This document shows, in pieces, positions 25,792 through 37,352 of a stretch of DNA of 64,000 bases. The stretch is from Streptomyces sp. NBC_01304 (lineage in GTDB: Bacteria > Actinomycetota > Actinomycetes > Streptomycetales > Streptomycetaceae), in NCBI RefSeq assembly GCF_035975855.1, contig NZ_CP109055.1, forward strand, positions 4,712,001 to 4,776,000, read 5' to 3'. Every line of letters begins with the position of its first letter. Position 1 is the first letter of the stretch. Both the position numbers and the translations under genes were made by a program. The notes under the pieces are model-generated. The model was given only the letters and a program-made list of their open reading frames with translations. It ran no database searches and was not told the DNA's origin.

Positions 25792-26916
25792 TCAGCGGCG
25801 GTGCTGCGAGTCCGCGACCGTGACCTCGACCCGCTGGAACTCCTTGAGCTCGCTGTACCCGGTCGTCGCCATCGAACGACGCAGCGCACCGAAGAAGTTC
25901 ATCGAGCCGTCGGGGGTGTGCGACGGGCCCGCCAGGATCTCCTCCGTCGTGCCCACCGTGCCCAGGTCGACCTTCTTGCCGCGCGGCACGTCCTCGTGCA
26001 CGGCCTCCATGCCCCAGTGGTGGCCCTTGCCGGGCGCGTCCGTGGCGCGGGCCAGCGGGGAGCCGATCATCACCGAGTCGGCACCGCAGGCGATCGCCTT
26101 GGGCAGGTCGCCGGACCAGCCCACGCCGCCGTCGGCGATGACGTGCACGTACCGGCCGCCGGACTCGTCCATGTAGTCACGGCGCGCGGCCGCGACATCC
26201 GCGACGGCGGTGGCCATCGGGACCTGGATGCCCAGGACGTTGCGCGTGGTGTGCGCGGCGCCGCCGCCGAAGCCGACCAGGACGCCCGCGGCGCCGGTCC
26301 GCATCAGGTGCAGGGCCGCGGTGTAGGTGGCGCAGCCGCCCACGATCACCGGCACATCGAGCTCGTAGATGAACTGCTTGAGATTCAGCGGCTCGGCGGC
26401 CGACGAGACGTGCTCGGCGGAGACGGTCGTGCCGCGGATGACGAAGATGTCGACACCGGCGTCCACGACGGCCTTCGAGAACTGGGCCGTACGCTGCGGC
26501 GAGAGCGCGGCGGCGGTGACGACGCCCGAGTCGCGCACCTCCTTGATGCGCTGCCCGATCAGCTCTTCCTTGATCGGGGCCGCGTAGATCTCCTGCAGGC
26601 GACGGGTCGCCGCCTCGGAGTCCAGGCCGGCGATCTCGTCGAGCAGCGGCTGCGGGTCTTCGTACCGGGTCCACAGGCCCTCGAGGTTGAGCACGCCGAG
26701 GCCGCCCAGCTCACCGATGCGGATCGCGGTCTGCGGCGAGACCACCGAGTCCATGGGAGCGGCCAGGAACGGCAGCTCAAAACGGTAGGCGTCGATCTGC
26801 CAGGCGATCGAGACCTCCTTCGGGTCCCGCGTACGACGGCTCGGGACGATGGCGATGTCGTCAAATGCGTACGCCCTGCGCCCGCGCTTTCCGCGCCCGA
26901 TCTCGATCTCAGTCAC
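25792..26916 (-). CDS. guaB3: GuaB3-type IMPDH/GMPR-superfamily protein
   Basis: A 374-residue barrel protein of the actinobacterial GuaB3 branch. It lacks the CBS pair of true IMP dehydrogenase. The N-terminal FDDIAIVPS, the glycine loop VGGCATYTAALHLM and the phosphate-binding IADGGV segment are present. At the catalytic loop, where IMP dehydrogenase and GMP reductase have GPGSxCTTR, this protein has GGGAAHTTR, with His222 in place of Cys. I recall Cys loss as possible in actinobacterial members, so the biochemical role is uncertain. It follows guaB on the same strand with a terminator between them, suggesting separate expression. Confidence 0.85.
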   Translation of the reverse strand: MTEIEIGRGKRGRRAYAFDDIAIVPSRRTRDPKEVSIAWQIDAYRFELPFLAAPMDSVVSPQTAIRIGELGGLGVLNLEGLWTRYEDPQPLLDEIAGLDSEAATRRLQEIYAAPIKEELIGQRIKEVRDSGVVTAAALSPQRTAQFSKAVVDAGVDIFVIRGTTVSAEHVSSAAEPLNLKQFIYELDVPVIVGGCATYTAALHLMRTGAAGVLVGFGGGAAHTTRNVLGIQVPMATAVADVAAARRDYMDESGGRYVHVIADGGVGWSGDLPKAIACGADSVMIGSPLARATDAPGKGHHWGMEAVHEDVPRGKKVDLGTVGTTEEILAGPSHTPDGSMNFFGALRRSMATTGYSELKEFQRVEVTVADSQHRR

Positions 26917-26982
26917 CTTGTGTGGCCTTTCCGCACTGCTTTTGACGGGATGCGTCTTCCAGTATCCCCGACGCGCGCGCGA

Positions 26983-27011
26983 AGGCCCGCGGGCGTAGTA
27001 CCCACGGGCCT
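26983..27011 (-). terminator. Hairpin terminator after guaB
   Basis: Read on the minus strand, an 11-bp stem (AGGCCCGTGGG with CCCGCGGGCCT, one G-U pair) and a 7-nt loop are followed by TTCG. It lies 41 bp after the guaB stop and 66 bp before guaB3. Confidence 0.65.
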
Positions 27012-27052
27012 CCAGACGTACGTCCCGGCGCTCAGCGGCGCCTTTCGACCGC

Positions 27053-28633
<1,581 letters not shown>

Positions 28634-28742
28634 TCACACCGGATCACAATCGTTGTACGTTCCGACAAAGGCGCAAAGTCGCCCTGGTGCAGACCCCGCG
28701 TGAAGCCCTACGCCGACCGGCCCCATGGCGACGGCCGGCCGC

Positions 28743-29420
28743 TCACTGCTCGGCGAGCGCCCGCAGCCGGCTCAGCGCACGGTGCTGAGCGACCCGGACC
28801 GCGCCGGGCGACATCCCCAGCATCTGCCCGGTCTCCTCGGCGGTGAGGCCGACGGCGATGCGCAGGAGCAGCAGCTCGCGCTGATTCTGCGGAAGGTTCG
28901 CGAGCAGCTTCTTGGCCCACTCGGCATCACTGCTGAGCAGCGCCCGCTCCTCGGGCCCGAGGGAGTCGTCCGGACGCTCGGGCATCTCGTCCGAGGGCAC
29001 GGCGGTCCACCCGGGGTGCCGCATCGCGGCACGCTGCAGGTCTGCGACCTTGTGCCCGGCGATGGCGAAGACGAAAGCCTCGAAGGGGCGCCCGGTGTCC
29101 TTGTAGCGCGGCAGCGCGAGGAGCACGGCGACACAGACTTCCTGGGCCAGGTCCTCGACGAAGTGCCGTGCGTCACCCGGCAGTCGGGACAGCCGGGTAC
29201 GGCAATAACGGATGGCGAGGGGGTGCACGCGCGCGAGCAGATCGTGCGTCGCCTGCTCATCACCCTCGACGGCACGCTGGACGAGAGCACCAATCACCCC
29301 TTGGGCGGCGGCAGCCTCGTCCTCACGCATCGGTCCATGGTGCCTTGACGCCGGCCGGTCTGCGCCGCCGCGTCCGTAGTTGTGCACTGAAGCGTTATGA
29401 GCAGGTGCGCCGGAACTCAT
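28743..29420 (-). CDS. shbA: ECF sigma factor, ShbA/SigD-like
   Basis: A sigma-70 family protein of about 195-225 residues. Region 2 contains [41 protein letters not shown] (given here only as a landmark: EDLAQEVC to AGHKVAD), and region 4 contains [19 protein letters not shown] and [12 protein letters not shown]. It corresponds to M. tuberculosis SigD, also encoded beside guaB, and to ShbA, which transcribes the principal sigma gene hrdB in Streptomyces griseus. I infer that role here. Starts at 29420 (good GGGAGGG site) and 29330 are both possible. No anti-sigma gene is adjacent. Confidence 0.8.
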   Translation of the reverse strand: MSSGAPAHNASVHNYGRGGADRPASRHHGPMREDEAAAAQGVIGALVQRAVEGDEQATHDLLARVHPLAIRYCRTRLSRLPGDARHFVEDLAQEVCVAVLLALPRYKDTGRPFEAFVFAIAGHKVADLQRAAMRHPGWTAVPSDEMPERPDDSLGPEERALLSSDAEWAKKLLANLPQNQRELLLLRIAVGLTAEETGQMLGMSPGAVRVAQHRALSRLRALAEQ

Positions 29421-29616
29421 CTCCTGCGCCCTCCCCTCCCGCTGACCCTGCTCGATCGACTCGTCCCCGAGGAACTCCACACCTCAAGGATGCGGCATAG
29501 CGCGGGAAACGACGCACGCCGCTGTCGCAACGCCGCTGAGCGGGCATCCGCCGCCCCGTCCGCACAGCTGCGGACGGGACTCGGCAAAGACACGGAAGCC
29601 CCGCGGCGGTGCACCT

Positions 29617-30228
29617 CTAGCGGACCAGGCCCCAGCGGAAACCGAGCGCGACGGCGTGCGCACGGTCCGAGGCGCCGAGCTTCTTGAACAGCCTGCGCGC
29701 GTGGGTCTTGACCGTGTCCTCGGAGAGGAACAGCTCGCGCCCGATCTCGGCGTTCGACCGGCCGTGGCTCATGCCCTCGAGCACCTGGATCTCACGCGCG
29801 GTGAGCGTCGGCGCCGCACCCATCTCGGCCGAACGCAGTCTGCGCGGAGCGAGCCGCCAGGTCGGGTCGGCGAGCGCCTGCGTGACCGTGGCGCGCAGCT
29901 CGGCGCGCGAGGCGTCCTTGTGCAGATAGCCGCGGGCACCTGCGGCGACGGCCAGCGCCACGCCGTCCAGGTCCTCAGCCACGGTGAGCATGATGATGCG
30001 CGCACCGGGGTCGGCGGAAAGGAGCCGCCGAACGGTCTCCACGCCGCCCAGACCGGGCATGCGTACGTCCATCAGAATCAGGTCCGAGCGGTCGGCACCC
30101 CAGCGACGGAGGACCTCCTCGCCGTTGGCCGCCGTGGTCACGCGCTCTACGCCGGGCACGGTCGCGACCGCGCGGCGGAGCGCCTCTCGGGCAAGCGGGG
30201 AGTCGTCGCAGACGAGGACGGATGTCAT
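29617..30228 (-). CDS. bldM: BldM, orphan response regulator of development
   Basis: A 203-residue NarL/FixJ-type regulator. The receiver domain has acidic residues Asp8/Asp9, the potential phosphorylation site Asp54 (LILMDVRMPG) and the conserved Lys in GYLHKDAS. The LuxR-type helix-turn-helix lies in the last 65 residues (LTAREIQVLEGMSHGRSN). Sequence, length and the divergent whiD neighbour identify BldM, which activates aerial-hyphae genes as a homodimer and later genes as a heterodimer with WhiI. No kinase gene is adjacent. A sigma-BldN-type promoter lies about 120 bp upstream. Confidence 0.95.
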   Translation of the reverse strand: MTSVLVCDDSPLAREALRRAVATVPGVERVTTAANGEEVLRRWGADRSDLILMDVRMPGLGGVETVRRLLSADPGARIIMLTVAEDLDGVALAVAAGARGYLHKDASRAELRATVTQALADPTWRLAPRRLRSAEMGAAPTLTAREIQVLEGMSHGRSNAEIGRELFLSEDTVKTHARRLFKKLGASDRAHAVALGFRWGLVR

Positions 30229-30351
30229 GGCCGCCCTCCGCAGCTGATGCGCGTCACCTTGAGCCTCCAGGCCTTGTACGAATCGTCACCTGTGCGATTG
30301 ACGCCCTCGGACATCTGCCCGAGCGCTTGTGTTTTCAACCGCCTCGCACTC

Positions 30352-30379
30352 TCAACGATGGTCACTCGAAAGAGTTACG
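30352..30379 (-). promoter_or_regulatory. Sigma-BldN-type promoter of bldM
   Basis: On the minus strand CGTAAC (30379-30374) is followed after exactly 16 nt by CGTTGA (30357-30352). These are the -35 and -10 sequences reported for sigma-BldN targets, of which bldM p1 is the known example. The -10 lies 123 bp from the bldM start, leaving a leader of about 115 nt. Confidence 0.85.
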
Positions 30380-30533
30380 GGTCCCGGCCCTGCCTTCGGC
30401 ACTCTACGTGAGGGCACGGACACAGGACAGGCACCGCAGGTCACCTGAGCTTCGTTAAGAGCTATGCCCCATTTAGCGGCTTTTCTTCCCTTTTGCTGGT
30501 GTCTGTGGCTAGATTCGCGATGAGTCATATTTT

Positions 30534-30554
30534 CATCTACTACGACAGTAGATG
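30534..30554. promoter_or_regulatory. Inverted repeat upstream of whiD
   Basis: CATCTAC and GTAGATG form a perfect 7-bp inverted repeat with a 7-nt spacer, 51 bp before the whiD start. The surrounding 60 bp are unusually A/T-rich for this genome, as expected for a promoter. It may be an operator for whiD or a small leader hairpin. Confidence 0.45.
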
Positions 30555-30605
30555 TACGGTCATGGGCACTGAACCCGCTCAGCACTGTTGCAAGGGGACA
30601 AAGCA

Positions 30606-30944
30606 ATGGCAGATTTCTCCCGCCTTCCCGGACCGAACGCCGACCTGTGGGACTGGCAGCTGCTCGCCGCCTGCCGTGGGGTCGACAGCTCGCTCTTCTT
30701 CCACCCGGAGGGCGAGCGCGGTGCGGCGCGGAGTGCTCGCGAGAACTCCGCCAAAGAGGTCTGCATGCGCTGCCCGGTCCGCGCGGAATGCGCCGCGCAC
30801 GCGCTCGCGGTGCGTGAGCCCTATGGCGTGTGGGGCGGTCTGACCGAGGACGAGCGCGAGGAGCTCATGGGCCGGGCGCGCAACCGCCTCGTACCGGCGA
30901 CGGTGACGGCGGCCGCGTCGTCCACGGTCGCGTCGAGTTCCTGA
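30606..30944 (+). CDS. whiD: WhiD, WhiB-like iron-sulfur regulator
   Basis: A 112-residue WhiB-like protein. Cys23, Cys53, Cys56 and Cys62 are the four [4Fe-4S] ligands, and the GVWGG turn is followed by a basic C-terminal part (ELMGRARNRL). WhiD is required for late sporulation, in particular septation and spore-wall thickening, and acts through region 4 of the principal sigma factor. The first 95 residues are as I remember for WhiD; the Ala/Ser/Thr-rich tail varies. The ATG at 30606 has AAGGGGA 7 bp upstream. It is divergent from bldM. Confidence 0.95.
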   Translation: MADFSRLPGPNADLWDWQLLAACRGVDSSLFFHPEGERGAARSARENSAKEVCMRCPVRAECAAHALAVREPYGVWGGLTEDEREELMGRARNRLVPATVTAAASSTVASSS

Positions 30945-31005
30945 AGGAACGTTTCTTCGAATTTCTCTTCGTTTGTACGTACGCGGGTCGGGCGTGCGTA
31001 ACTGA

Positions 31006-31902
31006 TCAGCGCGCCGCGGCCGCGGCCAGCTGGTCGAGGGTGGCCGCGACAGCCGGCACCTGGGCCAGGTCGGGCAGCGTGAGCGCGACGATCTCGCGCC
31101 GCACGGCCGGCTCCAGGGTCACGGCCCGCGCGCCCTTGGGGCGTACGGACTCCAGCGTGAGCCCCGGCAGCACGGCGACCCCGAGCCCGGCGCCGACCAG
31201 GCCGATCACCGCCGGATAGTCGTCGGTCGCGAAGTCGATGCGCGGCGCGAAGCCGGCGCCCTGGCAGACCTCCACCAGCTGGCGGCGGCAGCGCGGGCAG
31301 CCCGCGATCCAGGGCTCGTCGGCGAGCTCCCCGATGGCGACGGAGCCCGCCTTGGCGAGCCGGTGCCGCTCGGGGACCAGGGCGACGAGGCGGTCCGCGA
31401 GGAGGGGGCGTACGACCAGGTCGCTCCAGTCCTCGGTGCCGTTCGTGCCGTCGTAACGGAAGGCGAGGGCCACGTCGCAGTCGCCCTCGCGGAGCATCTC
31501 CACCGAGCGCGGCGGCTCGGCCTCCACCAGCGAGACCCGGGTGCCGGGGTGGGCCGCGCGCAGGGCGGCGAGTGCGGTGGGGACGAGGGTCGAGCTGCCG
31601 CTGGGGAAGGAGACCAGGCGGACCCGGCCCGCCCGCAGGCCCGCGATGGCGGCGACCTCCTCCTCGGCCGCGGTGAGCCCGGCGAGGATTCCGGCGGCGT
31701 GCCGGACCAGGGCCTCGCCCGCCTGGGTCAGGCGCATTTCGCGGCCGGTGCGGATGAGCAGGGGGGTGCCCGTGGAGTGTTCGAGGGCCTTCATCTGCTG
31801 GCTGACGGCCGGCTGGGTGCAGCCCAGCTCGCGGGCCGCGGCCGAGAAGGACCCGGTGGCGGCGACGGCGCGGAGCACTCGGAGATGACGGGCCTCGATC
31901 AT
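31006..31902 (-). CDS. LysR-family transcriptional regulator
   Basis: A 298-residue regulator from the ATG at 31902 (MIEARHLRVL). The winged helix covers residues 3-60 with SFSAAARELGCTQPAVSQQM, followed by the linker helix and a periplasmic-binding-like effector domain that includes CPRCRRQLVEVC. It is divergent from the MOSC gene with an 80-bp gap. Around 31931-31946 that gap contains a T-rich partial dyad (TTGCGGAATATTGC) that could be its operator. Effector and targets are unknown; control of the MOSC gene is the simplest guess. Confidence 0.88.
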   Translation of the reverse strand: MIEARHLRVLRAVAATGSFSAAARELGCTQPAVSQQMKALEHSTGTPLLIRTGREMRLTQAGEALVRHAAGILAGLTAAEEEVAAIAGLRAGRVRLVSFPSGSSTLVPTALAALRAAHPGTRVSLVEAEPPRSVEMLREGDCDVALAFRYDGTNGTEDWSDLVVRPLLADRLVALVPERHRLAKAGSVAIGELADEPWIAGCPRCRRQLVEVCQGAGFAPRIDFATDDYPAVIGLVGAGLGVAVLPGLTLESVRPKGARAVTLEPAVRREIVALTLPDLAQVPAVAATLDQLAAAAAR

Positions 31903-31982
31903 CCCGTAAGCATAAGCGAATCTTGGGGGCATTGCGGAATATTGCATAGACGCCTTTGGGATGGCTCGCTTAGCGTGAGGGC

Positions 31983-32654
31983 ATGCAGCTTCTCTCCTTG
32001 AATCTCGGCGCGCACCGGCCCTCCGAGCACACGGACGCCCCGTCCGGCGGCACCGGCATCGACAAGCAGCCGACCGACTCCCCGGTCCTGGTCACCGCAC
32101 CGGGGCCGAAGGGCGTGGGCGCGAGCGGCCTCGCCGGGGACACGGTCGCCGACCTGCGTTTTCACGGCGGTCCCGACCAAGCCGTGTACGCGTACGCGCG
32201 CGAGGACCTGGACCGCTGGGAGACCGAGCTGGGCCGTCCGCTCGCCGACGGCGTCTTCGGCGAGAACCTCACGACCCGCGGGCTCGACGTGAACGGGGCG
32301 AAGATCGGGGAGCGTTGGCGGATCGGCCCGGATCTGGTGCTCGAAGTGACGTCGGGGCGGATTCCTTGCCGTACGTTCGCGGGGCATCTCGGGGAGCAGG
32401 GCTGGATCAAGCGGTTCACTCAGGCCGCCGTCCCCGGTGCCTATCTCAGGGTGATCGAACCGGGCGAGATCAGGGCCGGCGACCCCATCGAGATCGTGCA
32501 TCGGCCGGACCACGAGGTGACCCTGAGCTTTGCCTTCCGGGCCGGCACCACCGAGCGGGAGCTGCTGCCGCGGGTGCTCGCCGCGGGCGAGACGCTGCAT
32601 GTGGATCTGCTCGAGAAGGCCCGCGAGTACGTCGCCAAGTACGGCACCCCGTAA
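31983..32654 (+). CDS. MOSC domain protein (YiiM-like)
   Basis: A 223-residue protein with a MOSC beta-barrel. It includes LRFHGGPDQAVYAYAREDLDRWE, of which HGGPDQAVYAY is the signature, GVFGENLTTRGLDV, and the conserved Cys in GRIPCRTF expected to bind the molybdenum cofactor. A short 3-alpha domain lies at the end (VLAAGETLHVDLLEKA). Relatives such as YiiM reduce N-hydroxylated compounds with a flavoprotein partner. The ATG at 31983 is the second codon-sized gap from the divergent LysR promoter region. Substrate not known. Confidence 0.88.
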   Translation: MQLLSLNLGAHRPSEHTDAPSGGTGIDKQPTDSPVLVTAPGPKGVGASGLAGDTVADLRFHGGPDQAVYAYAREDLDRWETELGRPLADGVFGENLTTRGLDVNGAKIGERWRIGPDLVLEVTSGRIPCRTFAGHLGEQGWIKRFTQAAVPGAYLRVIEPGEIRAGDPIEIVHRPDHEVTLSFAFRAGTTERELLPRVLAAGETLHVDLLEKAREYVAKYGTP

Positions 32655-32724
32655 GGGGCGGCCGGGGGTCGGCTCAGGGCCTTTCCTGATTCGGCGCCCC
32701 GGCCTCCGCCGCGACCGTTGGGGC

Positions 32725-34281
32725 ATGACGAAGACGGACGGTGCCACCACCGGCAAACCTCGGCGCAGCAGGCTCAAGCGGGTCCTCATCACCCTCGGCG
32801 TGATCGCGGGTGTGCTGGCGGCCGCGATCGGCGGCGGCTTCGCCTGGCTGTGGACCGGCGCGGAGGTGAGCACGGTCGGCGCGGAGTCCTTCAGCAACCG
32901 CCTCGCCGTGCCGCCGCTCGCGAAGTCCACCATCGACAAGGACGGCACCCGGGTCTTCGACCTGCGGATGCAGGCGGGCGAGACGGAGTTCAAGGACGGG
33001 CAGCAGACGCCCACTTGGGGCTTCAACGGCAGCTACCTGGGCCCGACGCTGCGCGCCGAGCGCGGTGAGAAGGTCAAGGTGCGGATAGCCAACGGCCTGG
33101 ACGAGGCCTCCACCGTGCACTGGCACGGCATGCACCTGCCCGCGAAGATGGACGGCGGCCCGCACCAGATGGTCGAGCCCGGCGGCAAGTGGGCGCCGCA
33201 GTGGACGGTCGACCAGCCGGCCTCGACGCTCTGGTACCACCCGCACCCGCACGGCAAGACCGAGCAGCACGTGCAGCGGGGCCTGGCCGGGATGTTCATC
33301 CTCGACGACGAGAAGTCCTCGAAGCTGCCGCTCCCGAAGAAGTACGGCGTCGACGACGTGCCGGTGATCGTGCAGGACGTGAAGTTCGACGGGGCGAAGT
33401 TCGACCACGGGCACCGGATCATGCGGAACACCGGGTTCCTGGGCGACCGGACGATGGTCAACGGCACGCTGAACCCGTACCAGGAAGTCGGTGACGAGCT
33501 CGTACGGCTGCGGCTGCTCAACGCCTCGACCGCGCGCGTCTACGACTTCGGCTTCTCCGACGACCGGGAGTTCGCGCTGGTCGGCACGGACGGCGGGCTG
33601 CTCGAGGCGCCCGCGCGGATGGACCGGCTGCAGCTGTCGCCCGGGGAGCGCGCCGAGGTCGTCGTACGGATGAAGCCGGGCGAGAAGACCGTCCTGCGCA
33701 GCTTCCCGCAGGACAACTACGGGGACTTCTGGCAGACGCGGTTCAGCGGGGGCGACGACTCCTTCGACGTGCTGGAGCTGCGGGCCAAGGAGCAGTTGCG
33801 GAAGTCGCCCGAACTCCCCGCCAAGATGGGTGAGTTGGAGGTGCCGGACGCCAAGGACTCCGTGCGAGGGCGCTACTTCGGTCTGGAGATGTCCGGGATC
33901 AACGGGCGGCCGATGGACATGGGCCGTATCGACGAGACGGTCACCCGGGGCAGCACGGAGACCTGGACCGTGCGCAACGAGGACGGGATGCCGCACAACT
34001 TCCATGTGCACGACGTGCAGTTCCGGGTCCTCGAAGTCAACGGGAAGACCCCGCCGCCCGAGCTGCGCGGCGCCAAGGACACTGTGTTCGTGCCGGGCAG
34101 TACGACGGTGAAGCTGGCGATGCGCTTCGACGGGCCGGCCGATCCGGACACCCCGTACATGTACCACTGCCACCTGCTGTACCACGAAGACGGCGGAATG
34201 ATGGGGCAGTTCGTGGTCGTGGAGCCGGGACAGCGGGCCGGGAAGCCGTCCGGGCACGGAGCCGGTCACCACAGTCATTAG
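32725..34281 (+). CDS. Multicopper oxidase (CueO/laccase type)
   Basis: A 518-residue three-domain oxidase. A membrane anchor or signal helix lies at about 21-43 behind basic residues. The four copper motifs are all present: HWHGMH, HPHPHG, HNFHVHD and HCHLLYHEDGGMM, the last with the type 1 Cys, His and Met ligands. The protein ends in a His-rich tail (GHGAGHHSH). It should oxidise cuprous ions or phenolics outside the membrane with oxygen. The ATG at 32725 is chosen because the frame upstream overlaps the MOSC gene. The anchor has no twin-arginine motif that I can be sure of, although RRSRLKR precedes the helix. Confidence 0.9.
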   Translation: MTKTDGATTGKPRRSRLKRVLITLGVIAGVLAAAIGGGFAWLWTGAEVSTVGAESFSNRLAVPPLAKSTIDKDGTRVFDLRMQAGETEFKDGQQTPTWGFNGSYLGPTLRAERGEKVKVRIANGLDEASTVHWHGMHLPAKMDGGPHQMVEPGGKWAPQWTVDQPASTLWYHPHPHGKTEQHVQRGLAGMFILDDEKSSKLPLPKKYGVDDVPVIVQDVKFDGAKFDHGHRIMRNTGFLGDRTMVNGTLNPYQEVGDELVRLRLLNASTARVYDFGFSDDREFALVGTDGGLLEAPARMDRLQLSPGERAEVVVRMKPGEKTVLRSFPQDNYGDFWQTRFSGGDDSFDVLELRAKEQLRKSPELPAKMGELEVPDAKDSVRGRYFGLEMSGINGRPMDMGRIDETVTRGSTETWTVRNEDGMPHNFHVHDVQFRVLEVNGKTPPPELRGAKDTVFVPGSTTVKLAMRFDGPADPDTPYMYHCHLLYHEDGGMMGQFVVVEPGQRAGKPSGHGAGHHSH

Positions 34282-34290
34282 CCTTGGGCC

Positions 34291-35064
34291 ATGACTACGG
34301 CTCTGATTACGGGATCGACCGCGGGCATCGGCGCCGCCTTCGCCCGGCGCCTCGCCTCCGAGGGACACAACCTGGTCCTCGTGGCCCGCGACACCAAGCG
34401 GCTGCACGAGCAGGCGACCGAGCTGCACGACCGGCATGGCATCGAGGCGGAGGTGCTGACCGCCGACCTCGCGACGGAGGAGGGCATCGGGGCGGCCGAG
34501 GCCCGGCTCTCCGACCGTAGGAATCCGGTCGATCTTCTGGTCAACAACGCCGGGTTCGGCAACAAGGGCCGCTATCTCGAGGTCCCGATGGCCGACGAGC
34601 TGACCATGCTCAAGGTGCACTGCGAGGCGGTGCTCCGGCTGACCTCGGCGGCGACCGAGGGCATGCGGGAGCGCGGCCGCGGGGGCGTGATCAATGTGGC
34701 CTCGGTGGCGGCGTTCGTGCCGCGCGGCACGTATGGCGCGTCGAAGGCGTGGGTCGTGCAGTTCACGCAGGGTGCGGCGAAGGATCTGGCGGGGAGCGGG
34801 GTGCGGCTGATGGCGCTGTGCCCCGGCTTCGTCCGTACGGAGTTCCATGAGCGGGCCGGGATGGGCACGGACAACATCCCGAAGTGGATGTGGCTCGACG
34901 CGGACAAGCTGGTGACGGCGGCGCTCGCGGACCTGGCACGGGGGAAGTCGCTGTCCGTGCCGGATCCTCGGTACAAGGTGATGATGGGCGTGGTGAAGGT
35001 GACGCCGCGGGCGCTGCTCGGCGGGATCACGTCGCGGACGGGGCGGAAGTACGGCCCCCAGTAG
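34291..35064 (+). CDS. Short-chain dehydrogenase/reductase
   Basis: A 257-residue classical SDR. The cofactor motif TGSTAGIG is at 8-15, NNAG near 88, and the catalytic Ser and Y-x3-K in YGASKAW. The Arg at the end of beta-2 (LVARDTKRL) suggests NADP preference. It starts 9 bp after the multicopper oxidase stop, so the two are probably cotranscribed. Substrate unknown. Confidence 0.88.
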   Translation: MTTALITGSTAGIGAAFARRLASEGHNLVLVARDTKRLHEQATELHDRHGIEAEVLTADLATEEGIGAAEARLSDRRNPVDLLVNNAGFGNKGRYLEVPMADELTMLKVHCEAVLRLTSAATEGMRERGRGGVINVASVAAFVPRGTYGASKAWVVQFTQGAAKDLAGSGVRLMALCPGFVRTEFHERAGMGTDNIPKWMWLDADKLVTAALADLARGKSLSVPDPRYKVMMGVVKVTPRALLGGITSRTGRKYGPQ

Positions 35065-35079
35065 GCGAGTTGCAGCACG

Positions 35080-35114
35080 GAGGCCCGGCTCCCCTTGGCG
35101 GGGAGCCGGGCCTC
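35080..35114. terminator. Bidirectional terminator between SDR and groEL1
   Basis: A perfect 15-bp stem (GAGGCCCGGCTCCCC with its complement) and a 5-nt loop, TTGGC, lie between the convergent SDR and groEL genes, 15 bp and 30 bp from their stop codons. Confidence 0.85.
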
Positions 35115-35144
35115 AGCTGCGTACGAAGACGTCCCTACGAGACG

Positions 35145-36791
<1,647 letters not shown>

Positions 36792-36803
36792 TCAAAAAAC
36801 GAA

Positions 36804-36851
36804 CTGCGCCCCTCGCCACCCGGCTGTGTATCGCGGGGGCCAGGGGCGCAG
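36804..36851. terminator. Hairpin with A/T runs between groES and groEL1
   Basis: A perfect 10-bp inverted repeat (CTGCGCCCCT/AGGGGCGCAG) encloses a 28-nt loop that can fold further. On each side lies a run of six A (36794-36799 and 36855-36860), so on the coding strand the stem is followed by TTCGTTTTTT. This looks like a partial terminator or RNA-processing site inside the operon, separating groES from groEL1. Confidence 0.7.
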
Positions 36852-36871
36852 ATCAAAAAACTTCGGGTGAA

Positions 36872-37180
36872 TTACTTCTCGATGATCGCGAGCACGTCGC
36901 GAGCCGAGAGGACGAGGTATTCCTCGCCGCTGTACTTCACCTCGGTGCCGCCGTACTTGCTGTACAGCACGATGTCGCCGGTGCTGACGTCGAGCGGAAG
37001 ACGCTCGCCGTTCTCGAAGCGACCCGGGCCCACCGCGAGGACGACGCCCTCCTGGGGCTTCTCCTTCGCGGTGTCCGGGATGACCAGGCCAGAGGCCGTG
37101 GTCTGCTCGGCGTCGAGCGGCTGGACCACAATGCGGTCCTCAAGCGGCTTGATGGCAACCTTGGAGCTGGCGGTCGTCAC
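36872..37180 (-). CDS. groES: GroES co-chaperonin
   Basis: A 102-residue chaperonin 10. It has [15 protein letters not shown] at the start, the mobile loop TASGLVIPD, the roof loop and the end [15 protein letters not shown]. It caps GroEL during folding. The GTG at 37180 is chosen because GGGGGAGG lies just upstream and the residues before it are not family-like. The gene heads the groES-groEL1 operon, with two CIRCE elements and a promoter within 175 bp upstream. Confidence 0.96.
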   Translation of the reverse strand: MTTASSKVAIKPLEDRIVVQPLDAEQTTASGLVIPDTAKEKPQEGVVLAVGPGRFENGERLPLDVSTGDIVLYSKYGGTEVKYSGEEYLVLSARDVLAIIEK

Positions 37181-37278
37181 GATCCGGCCTCCCCCTTCGG
37201 AGATCTCGGGGATGAAATGTCTGGGGTGGCGACCAGGTGGATCCGTCGTCGCGGGTGCCGGACCTGCCCGTCGCTGTG

Positions 37279-37305
37279 TTGGCACTCTCCAGTGGGGAGT
37301 GCCAG
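37279..37305. promoter_or_regulatory. CIRCE operator 1 (HrcA site)
   Basis: TTGGCACTC, 9 nt and GAGTGCCAG: a near-perfect copy of the consensus TTAGCACTC-N9-GAGTGCTAA bound by the heat-shock repressor HrcA. It lies downstream of the -10 box of groES, nearer the gene, in the transcribed leader. Confidence 0.9.
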
Positions 37306-37312
37306 AGCCGAG

Positions 37313-37340
37313 ACTATGACCGCGATTAGCACTCGGTCAA
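37313..37340 (-). promoter_or_regulatory. Probable groES promoter
   Basis: On the minus strand TTGACC (37340-37335) and CATAGT (37318-37313), separated by 16 nt, resemble a vegetative promoter. The -35 box lies inside CIRCE operator 2, and operator 1 covers the start region, so a bound repressor would block it. Confidence 0.6.
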
Positions 37341-37352
37341 GCCGAGTGCCAA
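37326..37352. promoter_or_regulatory. CIRCE operator 2 (HrcA site)
   Basis: TTAGCACTC, 9 nt and GAGTGCCAA: 17 of 18 arm positions agree with the CIRCE consensus. It overlaps the probable -35 box of groES and lies 20 bp beyond operator 1. Tandem CIRCE sites are known before Streptomyces groES genes. Confidence 0.93.
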
